A stretch of DNA of 64,000 nt from Methylobacterium gossipiicola (GCF_900113485.1 NZ_FOPM01000003.1:144900-208899), one strand, 5' to 3'; counted from the first letter of the stretch, positions 1 to 8,923 are shown. The notes: generated by a model not told the origin, from the sequence alone. Numbers and translations are program-made.

Positions 1-162
1 GAGGGTGTCGAGGCCGGGTTCGAAGATCGGAATGCGCCCGTCTTCCAGGGCGGCGATCTTCGCCGGATCGGTATCGACGCAGCACACCGTGTGGCCGAAA
101 TCGGCGAAGCAGGCTCCGGAGACGAGCCCGACATAGCCGGCGCCGATCATGGCGATTTTCAT
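1..162 (-). CDS. UDP-glucose 6-dehydrogenase, N-terminal part (runs off the left edge)
   Basis: The reverse strand encodes 54 codons from an ATG, with the rest beyond the window. The protein opens with [20 protein letters not shown], the Rossmann GxGYVGL dinucleotide-binding start of the UDP-glucose/GDP-mannose dehydrogenase family, followed by [11 protein letters not shown] and IPIFEPGL, both typical of UDP-glucose 6-dehydrogenase. The enzyme oxidises UDP-glucose to UDP-glucuronate with two NAD+ for exopolysaccharide or capsule synthesis. The adjacent glycosyltransferase, whose stop lies 12 bp beyond this start, fits a surface-polysaccharide locus. GDP-mannose dehydrogenase is less likely because the FADFGHTV stretch resembles the UDP-glucose branch. 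Confidence 0.85.
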   Translation of the reverse strand, partial: MKIAMIGAGYVGLVSGACFADFGHTVCCVDTDPAKIAALEDGRIPIFEPGLDTL

Positions 163-174
163 GCGGTGATGTCC

Positions 175-3129
175 TTAGGCTTGAAAGGTCGGGCCGGGCG
201 AGACCGGCGCCGCCGTAGCGGGTAACCGCCCGCTCTTAAGCCCGGCGTCGAGAGAATAATAGTCGCGCAGAAGGGATGAATAGCTGGCAAAATGATTGGT
301 CTCTGATCCTTGTCGGGGGAAAGTGTCCGGATGGTCGAGGGAGAGCAGCACGTCGTTGAGGCGCCCCGGATCGTTGGCGAGGGCCGGATCGAGGCGGTTG
401 TCCATGCCGAGGGCCCGTAGGCGCTCGGCCGGCGCGCCGAGGTCGAACACCGCGACGGGCAGGCCCGAGACGAGGGCGATGGACAGGGTGTAGCAGTAGG
501 TTTCCGGCCAGATCGACGGGATCAGGATCAGGTCGATCGCGTGGCATTCGAGGAGGGCCAGGGCTTCGGCGTTGTCGGCATAGCGACCCGTCTCCACGAC
601 GCCCATGGCGGCCATCTTCTCGGGGATGTCCGAATGGCCGATGATCGTGAAGGCGAGGTCGAGGCCGCGCCGACGGGCATCGCGGGCGAGGGCATGGATC
701 ACGTCCGCGCCCTTGTGAGCGCCGATTGCGCCGAGCACGCCGATCCGGCGGACGGGTCCGCCGCGTGGGGCGCGGGGCGGCAGGGGCTCGGGCAGTTCCT
801 CCTCGTGGGGCAGGACCGTGATGGCGAGCGGACCGAACAGGGCGTCGATGCGGGTCGCCGTATCGTGTGACGGCGCCAGGATCCGGTCGGCCGCGCGGTA
901 GAAGGCGGCGTGGCGCGCCATCCGGTCGAGACCCGGCCGGGCTTCGGCGCAATCGCAATCGGCGCAGGGGCGCCCGCCGGGCAGGCCACAATAGATCCCC
1001 TCCCGGGTCACGAGGTGGTTGCGTAGGCAGACGCTCGAATAGTCGTGCAGGGTCACGACGGTTCGGCCGGGCGCTGCCTCGATGAGATCCATCAGGGCGG
1101 ATGTCGCCGTCGCATCGAGGCCATAGAATGAGTGGACGTGGGTGAAGAGTGGCCCGAGCCAGTCGAGGAACCGCGCGACGATGCGGTAATCGTCGAGCAC
1201 CGACAGGGTGCGCAGGTTCGGCAGGTAGGGGCCGTCCGCGCCGAACAGGCCGAGGCCGATGCCCGCCCCATCCGTGATCGTGAGGGTGACGACGCGGACT
1301 CCCTCGTCCGTGAGACGCCGGGCGAGATGATCGGCGTGGACGGAGGCCCCCCCACCCTTCGCGTGGACGACGAAGACGGCGGTGCGGGGGCCGGCCGCCC
1401 GCGCGAGGCGGTAGAGGTCGAGGGCGAGCCGCACGTCGGCGGCTGGATCGGCGGCGACGAAGCGCTCGATACGCAGGGTGTAGTCCGGGTGCTTGGCCAG
1501 CAGCGCGGCTTGGCCTTGCGTGTATTCGGAATCGTAGACGTCCGAGAACGAGATCTTGCCCGAGTGGTAGACGAAAACGTCCGCCGCGAGGATGTTGCGC
1601 CCGCCCGCCTTGAGGACGCGCAGGCAGTAATCGTTCTCCTCGCCGTAGCCCTTGCCGAACGCCTCCGCGTCGAGGGGGCCGAGTTCGGCGATGAGGGATC
1701 CACGCATGTAGAAGCAGAACCCAACGCCCGTCGGCACCTCGACCCAGCGGCCGGGATTGGCCGCCGCCGCCGCCGCGTCGAGGGCGCGGGGCGAAAGTTC
1801 GAGGGCCACGGTGTTATTGCGGTCGGAATCCGGATAGCTGCAGATCGTGGCGTTGTTGGAGAACGGGGTGATCGTGCCGATTGAGGGATCGCGCGTCGCG
1901 TGGGCCAGCAGGCGGTCGATCCAGTCGCCGAACACGATGGTATCGCTGTTCAGTAGGATCACATCCCGCGCGCCCGTCAACTCCAGGGCCCGGTTGATGG
2001 TGCCGACGAAGCCGAGGTTCTGCGGGTTCTCATAGTAGGTGAACAGGTCCCGCGCCGCGAGGGCGCGCAGGTCCGCCGTCAGACGCGGATCGGGGCTGGA
2101 ATCGTTGAGGACCAGGAGGGCGAACGGCGCGACCTGGGACTCCGTCAGCACCGCGTGAAGGGTGCGCAGGGTCTCGTCGTAGCCTTTGTAGACGGGCACC
2201 ACCACGACGACCCTGGCGGCCTCGATGGTGGCGGCCGCCGTCACGCCGTACCAATCGGCGGCTTCGGGCGCCTTCGTCGGCGGCCATTTGGCATCGCCGA
2301 GGGGATTGGGCTTGCGTCCCTCCGCCCGGCCGAACCGCAGATAGTGGAAGAACGGGTTGGTGCCCCCGAGCGCAAGATCGGGGTTCGTGCGGACGTAATA
2401 GGAGGTCCAGAACAACTCCGTCGGGTCGCGGCCTTCCTTCCAGCCATGGCTGGCGTAATGGGCGACAGGGTCGACGCCCGACGCGGCGACGTCGGCGTAG
2501 CTCGCCCGGTAATGCGCCGCATCGAAATATGGCCGGATCGCCGCGATGACTTCGGAAAGCGGCGTCCGATCACCGTGGGCCTGTGCGAAATCCGGCATCG
2601 GCGTCGTTGAGACGTAGTGATAGAACGGGCTGAGGTTCAGCAGGCGAACGTGGGGATTCGCCTGGAGGTAGGTCGTCCCGTCGAAGTCCGGGCGCGGGTC
2701 GAGGCCGCGCCGCCAGCCGGACGCGAGATAGTCGAGGAGCGCCGTCTCCGGATCGACGAGGCCCGTGAGCGACCCGTAATGCCGGGCATCGAAATACGGG
2801 CGGACGACCTCGGCCTGGACGGCGTGGAACGCCTCGGGCGTCGCCGGCCGCGTCGTGCGGCTCGCCCGTGCCGCGCCCGCCTCGGCATGAGCTTCGAGGG
2901 GATTGCGCGTCAGTCCGGCGGTCTTGAGGTACTTGTCCTTGTAGTACAGCGTCGAGAAGTCGGGGGCCGGATCACGGCCTTCGCGGAACCCATGTCTGAG
3001 ATAATGATCTAGGGGGCCGCCGCCGTAATCGCCGACATCGGGGTATTGCGTGGTGTAGTATTCGGCGTCGAACAGTTTTCGGATGCGGCGTGAGCGTATC
3101 GAGAAAAGAGAATACGCTTTCGATTTCAT
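175..3129 (-). CDS. Large bifunctional glycosyltransferase (GT2 + GT4-type) with N-terminal repeats
   Basis: A protein of 984 residues with three parts. Residues about 20-275 hold four degenerate copies of a roughly 40-residue unit (FDAxYY...YPDV...DPxxHYLxxGWxEGRDP) found at the N terminus of many rhizobial polysaccharide glycosyltransferases. Residues about 308-560 form a GT2 (GT-A) domain, with VVPVYKGYDET, an LLNSDT-type DxD-like site and GYGEENDYCLR. Residues about 590-950 form a GT-B domain: HAKGGGASVHADHLARR at its start and SIWPETYCYTLSIALVSGLP in the donor-binding half. It probably adds two sugars to a cell-surface polysaccharide, working in the cytoplasm or at the membrane. Acceptor and sugars cannot be told from sequence. 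It shares direction with the UDP-glucose dehydrogenase gene. Confidence 0.85.
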   Translation of the reverse strand: MKSKAYSLFSIRSRRIRKLFDAEYYTTQYPDVGDYGGGPLDHYLRHGFREGRDPAPDFSTLYYKDKYLKTAGLTRNPLEAHAEAGAARASRTTRPATPEAFHAVQAEVVRPYFDARHYGSLTGLVDPETALLDYLASGWRRGLDPRPDFDGTTYLQANPHVRLLNLSPFYHYVSTTPMPDFAQAHGDRTPLSEVIAAIRPYFDAAHYRASYADVAASGVDPVAHYASHGWKEGRDPTELFWTSYYVRTNPDLALGGTNPFFHYLRFGRAEGRKPNPLGDAKWPPTKAPEAADWYGVTAAATIEAARVVVVVPVYKGYDETLRTLHAVLTESQVAPFALLVLNDSSPDPRLTADLRALAARDLFTYYENPQNLGFVGTINRALELTGARDVILLNSDTIVFGDWIDRLLAHATRDPSIGTITPFSNNATICSYPDSDRNNTVALELSPRALDAAAAAANPGRWVEVPTGVGFCFYMRGSLIAELGPLDAEAFGKGYGEENDYCLRVLKAGGRNILAADVFVYHSGKISFSDVYDSEYTQGQAALLAKHPDYTLRIERFVAADPAADVRLALDLYRLARAAGPRTAVFVVHAKGGGASVHADHLARRLTDEGVRVVTLTITDGAGIGLGLFGADGPYLPNLRTLSVLDDYRIVARFLDWLGPLFTHVHSFYGLDATATSALMDLIEAAPGRTVVTLHDYSSVCLRNHLVTREGIYCGLPGGRPCADCDCAEARPGLDRMARHAAFYRAADRILAPSHDTATRIDALFGPLAITVLPHEEELPEPLPPRAPRGGPVRRIGVLGAIGAHKGADVIHALARDARRRGLDLAFTIIGHSDIPEKMAAMGVVETGRYADNAEALALLECHAIDLILIPSIWPETYCYTLSIALVSGLPVAVFDLGAPAERLRALGMDNRLDPALANDPGRLNDVLLSLDHPDTFPRQGSETNHFASYSSLLRDYYSLDAGLKSGRLPATAAPVSPGPTFQA

Positions 3130-3210
3130 GGCGTACTATGATCCTCCCCCGGCCGGCTGCTCGTACGCGGTCGCGGTCCGATCGGTCAACCCGTGCTTCA
3201 GCGGGCCGGA

Positions 3211-4284
3211 TCAAGCCACCGGCGTCTGGGTCAGGGGCAGGACCACGGCGCTGCGGTAGGCGCGCAGGAGGTCGGTGTCGAGCTTTTCCCCCATGTCCCG
3301 CATGATCTCGTGGGCCGCCTCGTGGGGGAGGGGATTGCGGTAGGCCCGCCGTTCGGTGAGGGCGGAATGGATGTCGCAGATGGTGACGAGGCGCACCAGA
3401 TCGGGGATTTCCGTCCCCGACAGGCCGTCCGGATAGCCGCTGCCGTCGAGCATCTCGTGGTGGTGGCGCACCACCGCGAGCAGGGTCGGGTCGAAGGTGC
3501 CCTGGTCTTCGAGGAGATCGGCGCCCACGGATGGATGGGTCCGCATCACCGCCATCTCGTCGGCGGTCAGGCGGTCGGGCTTGTTCAGGATCGCCAGGGG
3601 AATCCGTGACTTGCCGATGTCGTGCAGCAAGGCCGCGCGCGCGAGATTCATCTGGTCGGCCCGCGCGAGCGACAGGCCCGCGCCGAAGGCGGCGGCATAG
3701 CCGGCGACGCTGAGGGAATGCTGGTAGAGCTGCTGGTCGTAGCGGCCGATGATCTCGAGCCAGGTGCGGATGCCGTATTCGGACACGGCTTCGAGGATCG
3801 CCTCCGTGCCGGCCTCGACGGCGGCGAGGGACAGGGGGGCGCCGCGCCGGGCCGCATCGAACGCCTCGGTGACGGAGTGATTGGCCGTTTCGGCCTTGGT
3901 GCCAACCTGGATTCTGCGTCGGTCGGCCTCGTCGAAGCGGCGCTCCCGGCCGGCCTCGATGCCGTCCATGAGATCGAAGACCGCCGCCAGGACGGTCATG
4001 CGGGGGGCGTTCGCGGGCAGGAACCGGGTTGGCGGGCGTGTCGTGACGGGGCGCGGGGCGAGTTGGAGGCTCGGGACCCGCAAGCCGTGCAGGCGCGTGA
4101 GCCAAGTGGTCGCCGCGGCTTCATCTTCCGTGACGTCCACCACCGCCAGGAACGGGCGCTGCGCCGGCATCTCGGATCCGGACGCGATCTGCCGACAGGT
4201 GACGACGGTGCCGATTGCCCGCACCAGTGGGGCGGCCTGTTCCGGGCGGTCCGAGATGACGAGAACGGAGGCTTCCTGAATCAC
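3211..4284 (-). CDS. HD-GYP domain protein with degenerate receiver-like N terminus
   Basis: Start chosen at a GTG that places the receiver-like strand (VLVISDRPEQ) at residue 7, giving 357 residues; an in-frame ATG 96 bp upstream (at 4380) would add 32 residues without recognisable content. The first about 120 residues look like a worn response-regulator receiver with no clear acidic pocket. The C-terminal half carries HDIGKSRIP (about residue 221) and HHEMLDGSGYPDGL (about 275-288), the HD and GYP signatures of cyclic-di-GMP phosphodiesterases. It probably hydrolyses c-di-GMP in the cytoplasm and so influences motility or polysaccharide output, which fits the adjacent glycosyltransferase. 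It is divergent from the DUF2293-like gene across an AT-rich gap. Confidence 0.8.
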   Translation of the reverse strand: MIQEASVLVISDRPEQAAPLVRAIGTVVTCRQIASGSEMPAQRPFLAVVDVTEDEAAATTWLTRLHGLRVPSLQLAPRPVTTRPPTRFLPANAPRMTVLAAVFDLMDGIEAGRERRFDEADRRRIQVGTKAETANHSVTEAFDAARRGAPLSLAAVEAGTEAILEAVSEYGIRTWLEIIGRYDQQLYQHSLSVAGYAAAFGAGLSLARADQMNLARAALLHDIGKSRIPLAILNKPDRLTADEMAVMRTHPSVGADLLEDQGTFDPTLLAVVRHHHEMLDGSGYPDGLSGTEIPDLVRLVTICDIHSALTERRAYRNPLPHEAAHEIMRDMGEKLDTDLLRAYRSAVVLPLTQTPVA

Positions 4285-4345
4285 GTGTGCGTCCGTTCGC
4301 GATGGCGCACGGTTCCGTCCCGAAATGGGCGAACTGCCGCCTTGA

Positions 4346-4361
4346 TCGATATCATTATCGA
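4346..4361. promoter_or_regulatory. Perfect inverted repeat in a divergent promoter gap
   Basis: TCGATA-TCAT-TATCGA (6-bp arms, 4-bp spacer) lies in the only AT-rich patch between the HD-GYP gene and the DUF2293-like gene. It could be an operator for one or both genes, but no known regulator is recognised. Confidence 0.35.
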
Positions 4362-4509
4362 ACGCTTTACTACAAAACATTTCATGCGCCCCGGGCCAAG
4401 CGAAGGCCGCGCCAGGGCCGGTCGGGGGCCGGTCGCCCGTCCGGCCCCGGTTCTTGTTCCCTCTCCGCGGGCGTGCCACACGCCCCGGGCAGGCGGAGGA
4501 GCGACGCCG

Positions 4510-4872
4510 ATGGGGAAGCGGAACGTCACGGGGAACGCCCCGTTGAACCGGCGCGAGATGGTGGCCGCCGCCCTCCTGCGCCTCGCGCCGCGTCTGCCCG
4601 ATTTCGAGGCGGGGGTGGCCCTCGACCGGGCCCTCGCGAGCCCCGGACTGCGTGGGGCGGCCCCCGAGACGGCGGCTTGGCTCTCCCTCGTGGCCTATGC
4701 CCGTCACGTCTTCACCGAGTACGACGCCCTCCTGGATGACGGCTACGACCGCGAGAGTGCCCGCCATTTCGTGCGCGACGATCTCAATGCGGCCCTTGGC
4801 GCCTGGGGTGTGCGCCGACAGATCTCCGATGCGGACACCGACGCTCCGAACGGGGCCGACGATCCGTTCTGA
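4510..4872 (+). CDS. DUF2293-like small protein
   Basis: Predicted 120 residues from an ATG preceded by GGAGG at 4496-4500. The section WLSLVAYARHVFTEYDALL followed by GYDRESARHFVRDDLN resembles the conserved core of DUF2293 proteins of alphaproteobacteria, which have no assigned function. There is no signal peptide, membrane segment or metal motif. It is divergent from the HD-GYP gene and followed after 130 bp by an exported protein. Assignment to DUF2293 rests on memory of the family pattern. Confidence 0.6.
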   Translation: MGKRNVTGNAPLNRREMVAAALLRLAPRLPDFEAGVALDRALASPGLRGAAPETAAWLSLVAYARHVFTEYDALLDDGYDRESARHFVRDDLNAALGAWGVRRQISDADTDAPNGADDPF

Positions 4873-5005
4873 AATCGGCCACGATGCCGTGGGACGAAAG
4901 CCCCCTCGCGGAGGCGGTCGCCGCCGCCGGCTCGGCCCGACACCGAACGGAAAGGACGTCCATGACGACCAGAACCCAGCCCCGTCGCATGGTCGCGGTT
5001 TCGTG

Positions 5006-5551
5006 ATGCGGGTGCGCGCCCTCGCGGCCGTCGCCGCCCTGTTTCTCATATCGGGGGCCAGGGCCCAGGAGCCGGCCCGCTCCGCCGAAGCCGTGCCGGA
5101 ATCCACCGATCCGGCGATCTGTACGGGGTTCGACTGGCCGCTCCTGCGCGAGCAGGCGTGGTTCGCTGCCCCGAATCTGCCCCGCCTGGAGAGTGGGGGG
5201 GCCCTGTCGGCCGGAATGCCCGGCGCCGTCCTGAAGCTGAAGCCGCAGGCCGACTTGGTGCCGCCGTTCCAGCCGACGCGGGAGCCCAAGCCCGGAACCT
5301 ATGGCGGCGTCCTCACCGTGCCGGCCCCGGTCACGCCGGGCCTGTATCAAGTCACCCTCTCGGCTAAGGCCTGGGTCGATGTCAGCCAGGACGGAACGAC
5401 ACCGCGCCCGCCCCTCGCGCATACCGCCCAGCATGGATGCCGAGGCCTTGCCAAGAGCGTCCGGTTCCAGCTCGGGACGGCCCCCCTCGTCGTGGTGGTG
5501 AGCGGCGCCCGCGCCGACACCATCCGCATCGCCGTCGCCCCGGCCGAATAG
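5006..5551 (+). CDS. Predicted exported protein of unknown function
   Basis: Encodes 181 residues from ATG (a GTG directly precedes it). It opens with a Sec signal peptide, MRVRALAAVAALFLISGARA, cleaved probably after ARA. The mature part has CTGFDWPL near its start, a proline-rich centre (FQPTREPKPGTYGG), and a beta-rich half with VTPGLYQVTLSAKAWVDVSQ and a HGCRGLAKSVRF section. The two cysteines could form a disulfide in the periplasm. I do not recognise the family. MepA lies immediately downstream in the same direction. Confidence 0.75.
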   Translation: MRVRALAAVAALFLISGARAQEPARSAEAVPESTDPAICTGFDWPLLREQAWFAAPNLPRLESGGALSAGMPGAVLKLKPQADLVPPFQPTREPKPGTYGGVLTVPAPVTPGLYQVTLSAKAWVDVSQDGTTPRPPLAHTAQHGCRGLAKSVRFQLGTAPLVVVVSGARADTIRIAVAPAE

Positions 5552-5609
5552 GTCGCGCGACGGTCCCCGATCGGTTAGCCTCGCCCGATCCTCGATTGCC
5601 CCCGTGCCT

Positions 5610-5624
5610 GGAGCCTAAGCCCTG
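5610..5624 (+). promoter_or_regulatory. Ribosome binding site and CTG start of mepA
   Basis: GGAG (5610-5613), 8 bp, then CTG. An in-frame TAA at 5616-5618 rules out any start further upstream, and the first downstream GTG would remove the conserved MepA N-terminal half. CTG is therefore the only start-like codon with a correctly placed ribosome site. Confidence 0.5.
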
Positions 5625-6557
5625 TCCCTCCGCCGGTTCCCTCGCCCGATCCCCGTCGCAGCTCTCGCGCTCCTCGCCCTCGGTTCGGCCGTCCAGGCCC
5701 AGGACCGGGGCACCCTCGACCCGAAGCCCCTGCCGCCGCTGGCCGACCCGGACGCCCCTGGCACCCCCGCCAAGGCCCTGTTCGGTCGCGCGACCTCGCC
5801 CGCGCCCGGGCCGGCCCACGCCTACGGCTCCTATGCCAAGGGGTGCTTCTCGGGTGGCGAGGCCCTGGCCGCCGACGGGCCGACCTGGCAGGTGATGCGC
5901 CTGTCGCGCAACCGGATGTGGGGCACCCCGCCCCTGGTGGATTTCCTCGAGCGGCTCGCCGCCCAGGCCCCGCGCGTCGGTTGGCCCGGTCTCCTCGTCG
6001 GCGACATGTCGCAGCCGCGCGGCGGTCCGATGCTCACGGGGCACGCCTCGCACCAACTCGGCCTCGATGCCGACATCTGGCTGACCCCCATGCCGGATCA
6101 TCGCATGAGCCGGCGCGAGCGCGAGGAGACCTCCGCCACCGACGTCGTGCGCGCCGACCGCCTCGACATCGATCCCCGTGTCTGGACGCCCGAGCACCTG
6201 AAGCTCATCCGCCTCACGGCGAAGCAGCCCGAGGTGACGCGCCTGTTCGTGAACCCGGCGATCAAGAAGGCCCTGTGCCGCGAGGCGGGGGGCGACCGGG
6301 CCTGGCTCTCGAAGGTGAGGCCCATGTACGGGCACAATTATCATTACCACATCCGCCTCGCCTGCCCGGCGGGCCAGGATCAGTGCGACGATCAGGCCCC
6401 GCCCCCCGGCGGTGACGGCTGCGGCGAGGAACTCGCCTACTGGTTCAGCGACGCGGTGCTCCATCCGCCGAAACCGACGAAGCCCCCGAAGCTCAAGCCG
6501 CCGATGACCATGGCGGCCCTGCCGGCCGCCTGCCGCGCGGTGCTCAAGGCGCGTTGA
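5622..6557 (+). CDS. mepA: Penicillin-insensitive murein endopeptidase MepA
   Basis: A periplasmic LAS-type zinc peptidase that cuts D-alanyl-diaminopimelate cross-links in peptidoglycan. Residue 1 is assigned to a CTG codon; the 311-residue product then begins with a good signal peptide (RRFPRPIPVAALALLALGSA) and keeps the family blocks AYGSYAKGCFSGG and WQVMRLSRNRMWGTP. Zinc ligands are visible as His and Asp in GHASHQLGLDADIW and the His of NYHYHIRL. E. coli MepA has 274 residues, so this version is slightly longer, with a proline/lysine-rich stretch near the C terminus. A conventional start (GTG at 5892) would cut off a quarter of the domain, so automated annotation may call it truncated. 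Confidence 0.88.
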   Translation: MSLRRFPRPIPVAALALLALGSAVQAQDRGTLDPKPLPPLADPDAPGTPAKALFGRATSPAPGPAHAYGSYAKGCFSGGEALAADGPTWQVMRLSRNRMWGTPPLVDFLERLAAQAPRVGWPGLLVGDMSQPRGGPMLTGHASHQLGLDADIWLTPMPDHRMSRREREETSATDVVRADRLDIDPRVWTPEHLKLIRLTAKQPEVTRLFVNPAIKKALCREAGGDRAWLSKVRPMYGHNYHYHIRLACPAGQDQCDDQAPPPGGDGCGEELAYWFSDAVLHPPKPTKPPKLKPPMTMAALPAACRAVLKAR

Positions 6558-6623
6558 CCCCTCGGGGGGCGACGATGGGGGGACGGCCTTCCCAAAGCCC
6601 CGCTTCGTCCCACTTAAGGCGCC

Positions 6624-7394
6624 ATGCTGAACGATCGCCGTCTCGCGTTGCGAGCCCTGCGCCGCCCCGATCCCCAGACCCCGGCGGTCGACCGGCCTGG
6701 GCAAAAAAAAATCCTGAGTTGGAACCTCCTGCGGCGCACGGGCGCCAACGTCGCCGCCCTCGCGGCCCTGATCGACCGCGAAAAGCCCGATCTCGTGCTG
6801 ATGCAGGAGGCCACGAAGGAGATCGCCGGCCTCCGGGACCGCCTCGGGGGCGATTACGCCTGGGTGCCCCTGCCGGGGCGCATCCACGGCCCCGCCCTGT
6901 GGAGCCCGACGCCGTTCCTCGCGCCCCCGACCGTCGTTGAGCTACCGTCCGGGGCCATGTTCGATCGGGTCTGCCAGATCCTCGATCTCGGCGATTTCGG
7001 GGTCGCTAACGTCCACCTGTCCCATGGCCAGATGCTGAACCGGCGCCAGTTGCGCCGCATCGCCGAGCACCTGCCCGAGTGCGCGGCGGTGATCGGCGAT
7101 TACAACCTCGTCGGCCCGCCCCTGCTCGCCGGGTTCCGCGATGTCGGTCCGCGCCTGCCGACCCATGCCATGGGCCGCATCGTTCCCTTACGCCTCGACC
7201 GTTGCCTCGTGCGTGGCCTGACCTGCCACGCCTCCGCCGTGCTTCCGCGCGGCCCCTCCGATCACCGCCCCATCGTCGTCGCACTCGCCCCGACGCCGTT
7301 CATCGCCCGGCGCCCCGAGGAGACGCGCTCCGGCAATCGGCTCGATCGCTTCGCCCTGCGAATCTCGGCCTCGCTCAAGCGCCGCGTCGGCTGA
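6624..7394 (+). CDS. Endonuclease/exonuclease/phosphatase (EEP) family protein
   Basis: Predicted 256 residues. EEP landmarks appear in order: LSWNLLRRTGANV (metal-site Asn), KPDLVLMQEA (metal-site Glu), NVHLSHG, GDYNLV (Asp/Asn pair), RLDRCLV and SDHRPIVV (catalytic Asp-His). These are magnesium-dependent phosphoesterases acting on nucleic acids or lipid-like phosphodiesters; the substrate is not predictable. No signal peptide is seen. A run of nine adenines at 6703-6711 lies in codons for Gln-Lys-Lys, directly before the first motif, and could slip. The gene converges on the cardiolipin synthase gene. Confidence 0.82.
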   Translation: MLNDRRLALRALRRPDPQTPAVDRPGQKKILSWNLLRRTGANVAALAALIDREKPDLVLMQEATKEIAGLRDRLGGDYAWVPLPGRIHGPALWSPTPFLAPPTVVELPSGAMFDRVCQILDLGDFGVANVHLSHGQMLNRRQLRRIAEHLPECAAVIGDYNLVGPPLLAGFRDVGPRLPTHAMGRIVPLRLDRCLVRGLTCHASAVLPRGPSDHRPIVVALAPTPFIARRPEETRSGNRLDRFALRISASLKRRVG

Positions 7395-7401
7395 GGGGCA
7401 A

Positions 7402-7448
7402 TGTCGGGCTTAAGCCCGACACCCGCTCGACAAGGATGATCCCTCCGC
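7402..7448 (-). repeat. Dispersed palindromic element, copy B (likely bidirectional terminator)
   Basis: Contains TGTCGGGC-ttaa-GCCCGACA at 7402-7421, a perfect 8-bp stem. Read on the minus strand, the whole segment follows the same order as the segment at 47087-47130: GCGRAGGGATCATCC, then CGGGTGTCGGGC, then GCCCGAC. Both copies lie between convergent genes. Confidence 0.6.
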
Positions 7449-7459
7449 AAACCCAATGG

Positions 7460-8923
7460 TCACAAATAGGGGAGGGCGAGGCGGACGGCGGCGTCGCGCA
7501 GCCGGATGGGCAGGGGGCGGGCGGTCAGGTCGCCGAGCGTCAGGCGCTCTTCCATCTTCGCCCGCATGATGGCGTCGAGGGCCTGGGCGAGGCCGGCATC
7601 GTAGAACTCGACATTGACCTCGAAGTTGAGGCGGAAGCTGCGCATGTCCCAGTTCGCCGAGCCGACGAAGCACCACGTCCCGTCGACGACGAGGATCTTC
7701 GAATGGTCGAAGGGCGGGGCGTCGAGCCAGATTCGGACGCCGCTGCGCAGGAGCGGTTCGACATGGGCCCGCGTCGCCCAGTCGACGAAGCGGTGGTCGC
7801 TCACCTTCGGGATGATGACGTCGACCTGGATGCCCCGGCTCGCGGCGAGGCCGAGGGCGCCCGTGAGGATCTCGTTGGGAAGGAAGTAGGGCGTCGACAG
7901 GCGGATGCTGTGTCGTGCGCAGGCCACGGCCTGGAAGACCGCGAGTTCGATCTTGCGCAGGTCGGCGTCCGGCCCCGAGGTCACCACCCGCGCCGGGACG
8001 GTGCCGGCGGGGGACAGGCTTGGGAACCACGTCTCGCCCGTGAGGTCCTCGCCCGAGACGAAGATCCAGTCGCTGGCGAAGGCGGCGGCCAGTTGGTCCA
8101 CCACCGGGCCGACGATGCGGAAATGGGTGTCGCGGATCGGATGCGGCGGGTTCTCGGCGACGCGGTTGTCCTCCGCGATGTTGAGGCCGCCCGTGAAGGC
8201 GATGCGGCCGTCGAGGATCAGCAGCTTCTTGTGCGAGCGCATGTTCAGGAACGGCATCCGCCACGGCAGGGCGGAGTGCATGAACCGGCCCACCGGAACG
8301 CCGGCCTGCTGCAGGCGCCGGGTGATGCCGGCCCGGAAATAGCCGCCGCCGATGCCGTCGATGATGACCCGGACGGCGACGCCACGGGCGTGGGCCGCCG
8401 CCAGGGCGTCGCAGAAGGCCCGGCCCGTGGCGTCGTCGCGGAAGATGTAGCTCGACAGGGCGACGGAGGTTTGCGCCGCCGCGATGGCTTCGAGCATCAC
8501 CGGGTAGGCGGCGTCGCCGTTGCGGAACAGCGTCACGGCGTTGCCTGGCCGCAGGGGCAGGTGGGTGATCCGCCGCACGGCGTGGTCGAGGGGGCGGAAG
8601 GCTTCCGGCAGGGTCTCGGGCAGGGGCGGCGGCGTCAGGGCGTCATCGGGCGAGCGGGCGGCGCCGGCGCTCTGGGTCGGGCGAATGCGCAGCTTGTGCG
8701 CCCGGCGCGTGACCCGGTTGATGCCGAACAGGGCGTAGAGGCCGGACCCGAACAGGGGCGAGAGCCAGGCGAGGCCGATCCAGCCGATGGCGCCCCCGAC
8801 CTCGCGCTTGCGCAGGAGCACGTGCATGGTCACGACGACGGAGAGGCCGAGCCCGAGGAGCGCGAACACTTCGGAGCGGATCGACAGCAATTGGCCGATC
8901 CAACTCAACAGAGCCTGTTCCAA
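7460..8923 (-). CDS. cls: Cardiolipin synthase (phospholipase D family)
   Basis: A 487-residue membrane enzyme condensing two phosphatidylglycerols into cardiolipin and glycerol. Two N-terminal membrane segments match the PLDc_N region (FALLGLGLSVVVTMHVLL and GWIGLAWLSPLFGSGLYALF). Two HKD catalytic motifs follow: SHKKLLILDGRIAFTGGLN (about residue 228) and DHSKILVVDGTWCFVGSANW (about 406). Length matches bacterial ClsA. It ends against the EEP gene across a palindromic element and lies downstream of the glutamate dehydrogenase gene, separated by 147 bp. Confidence 0.92.
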   Translation of the reverse strand: MEQALLSWIGQLLSIRSEVFALLGLGLSVVVTMHVLLRKREVGGAIGWIGLAWLSPLFGSGLYALFGINRVTRRAHKLRIRPTQSAGAARSPDDALTPPPLPETLPEAFRPLDHAVRRITHLPLRPGNAVTLFRNGDAAYPVMLEAIAAAQTSVALSSYIFRDDATGRAFCDALAAAHARGVAVRVIIDGIGGGYFRAGITRRLQQAGVPVGRFMHSALPWRMPFLNMRSHKKLLILDGRIAFTGGLNIAEDNRVAENPPHPIRDTHFRIVGPVVDQLAAAFASDWIFVSGEDLTGETWFPSLSPAGTVPARVVTSGPDADLRKIELAVFQAVACARHSIRLSTPYFLPNEILTGALGLAASRGIQVDVIIPKVSDHRFVDWATRAHVEPLLRSGVRIWLDAPPFDHSKILVVDGTWCFVGSANWDMRSFRLNFEVNVEFYDAGLAQALDAIMRAKMEERLTLGDLTARPLPIRLRDAAVRLALPYL

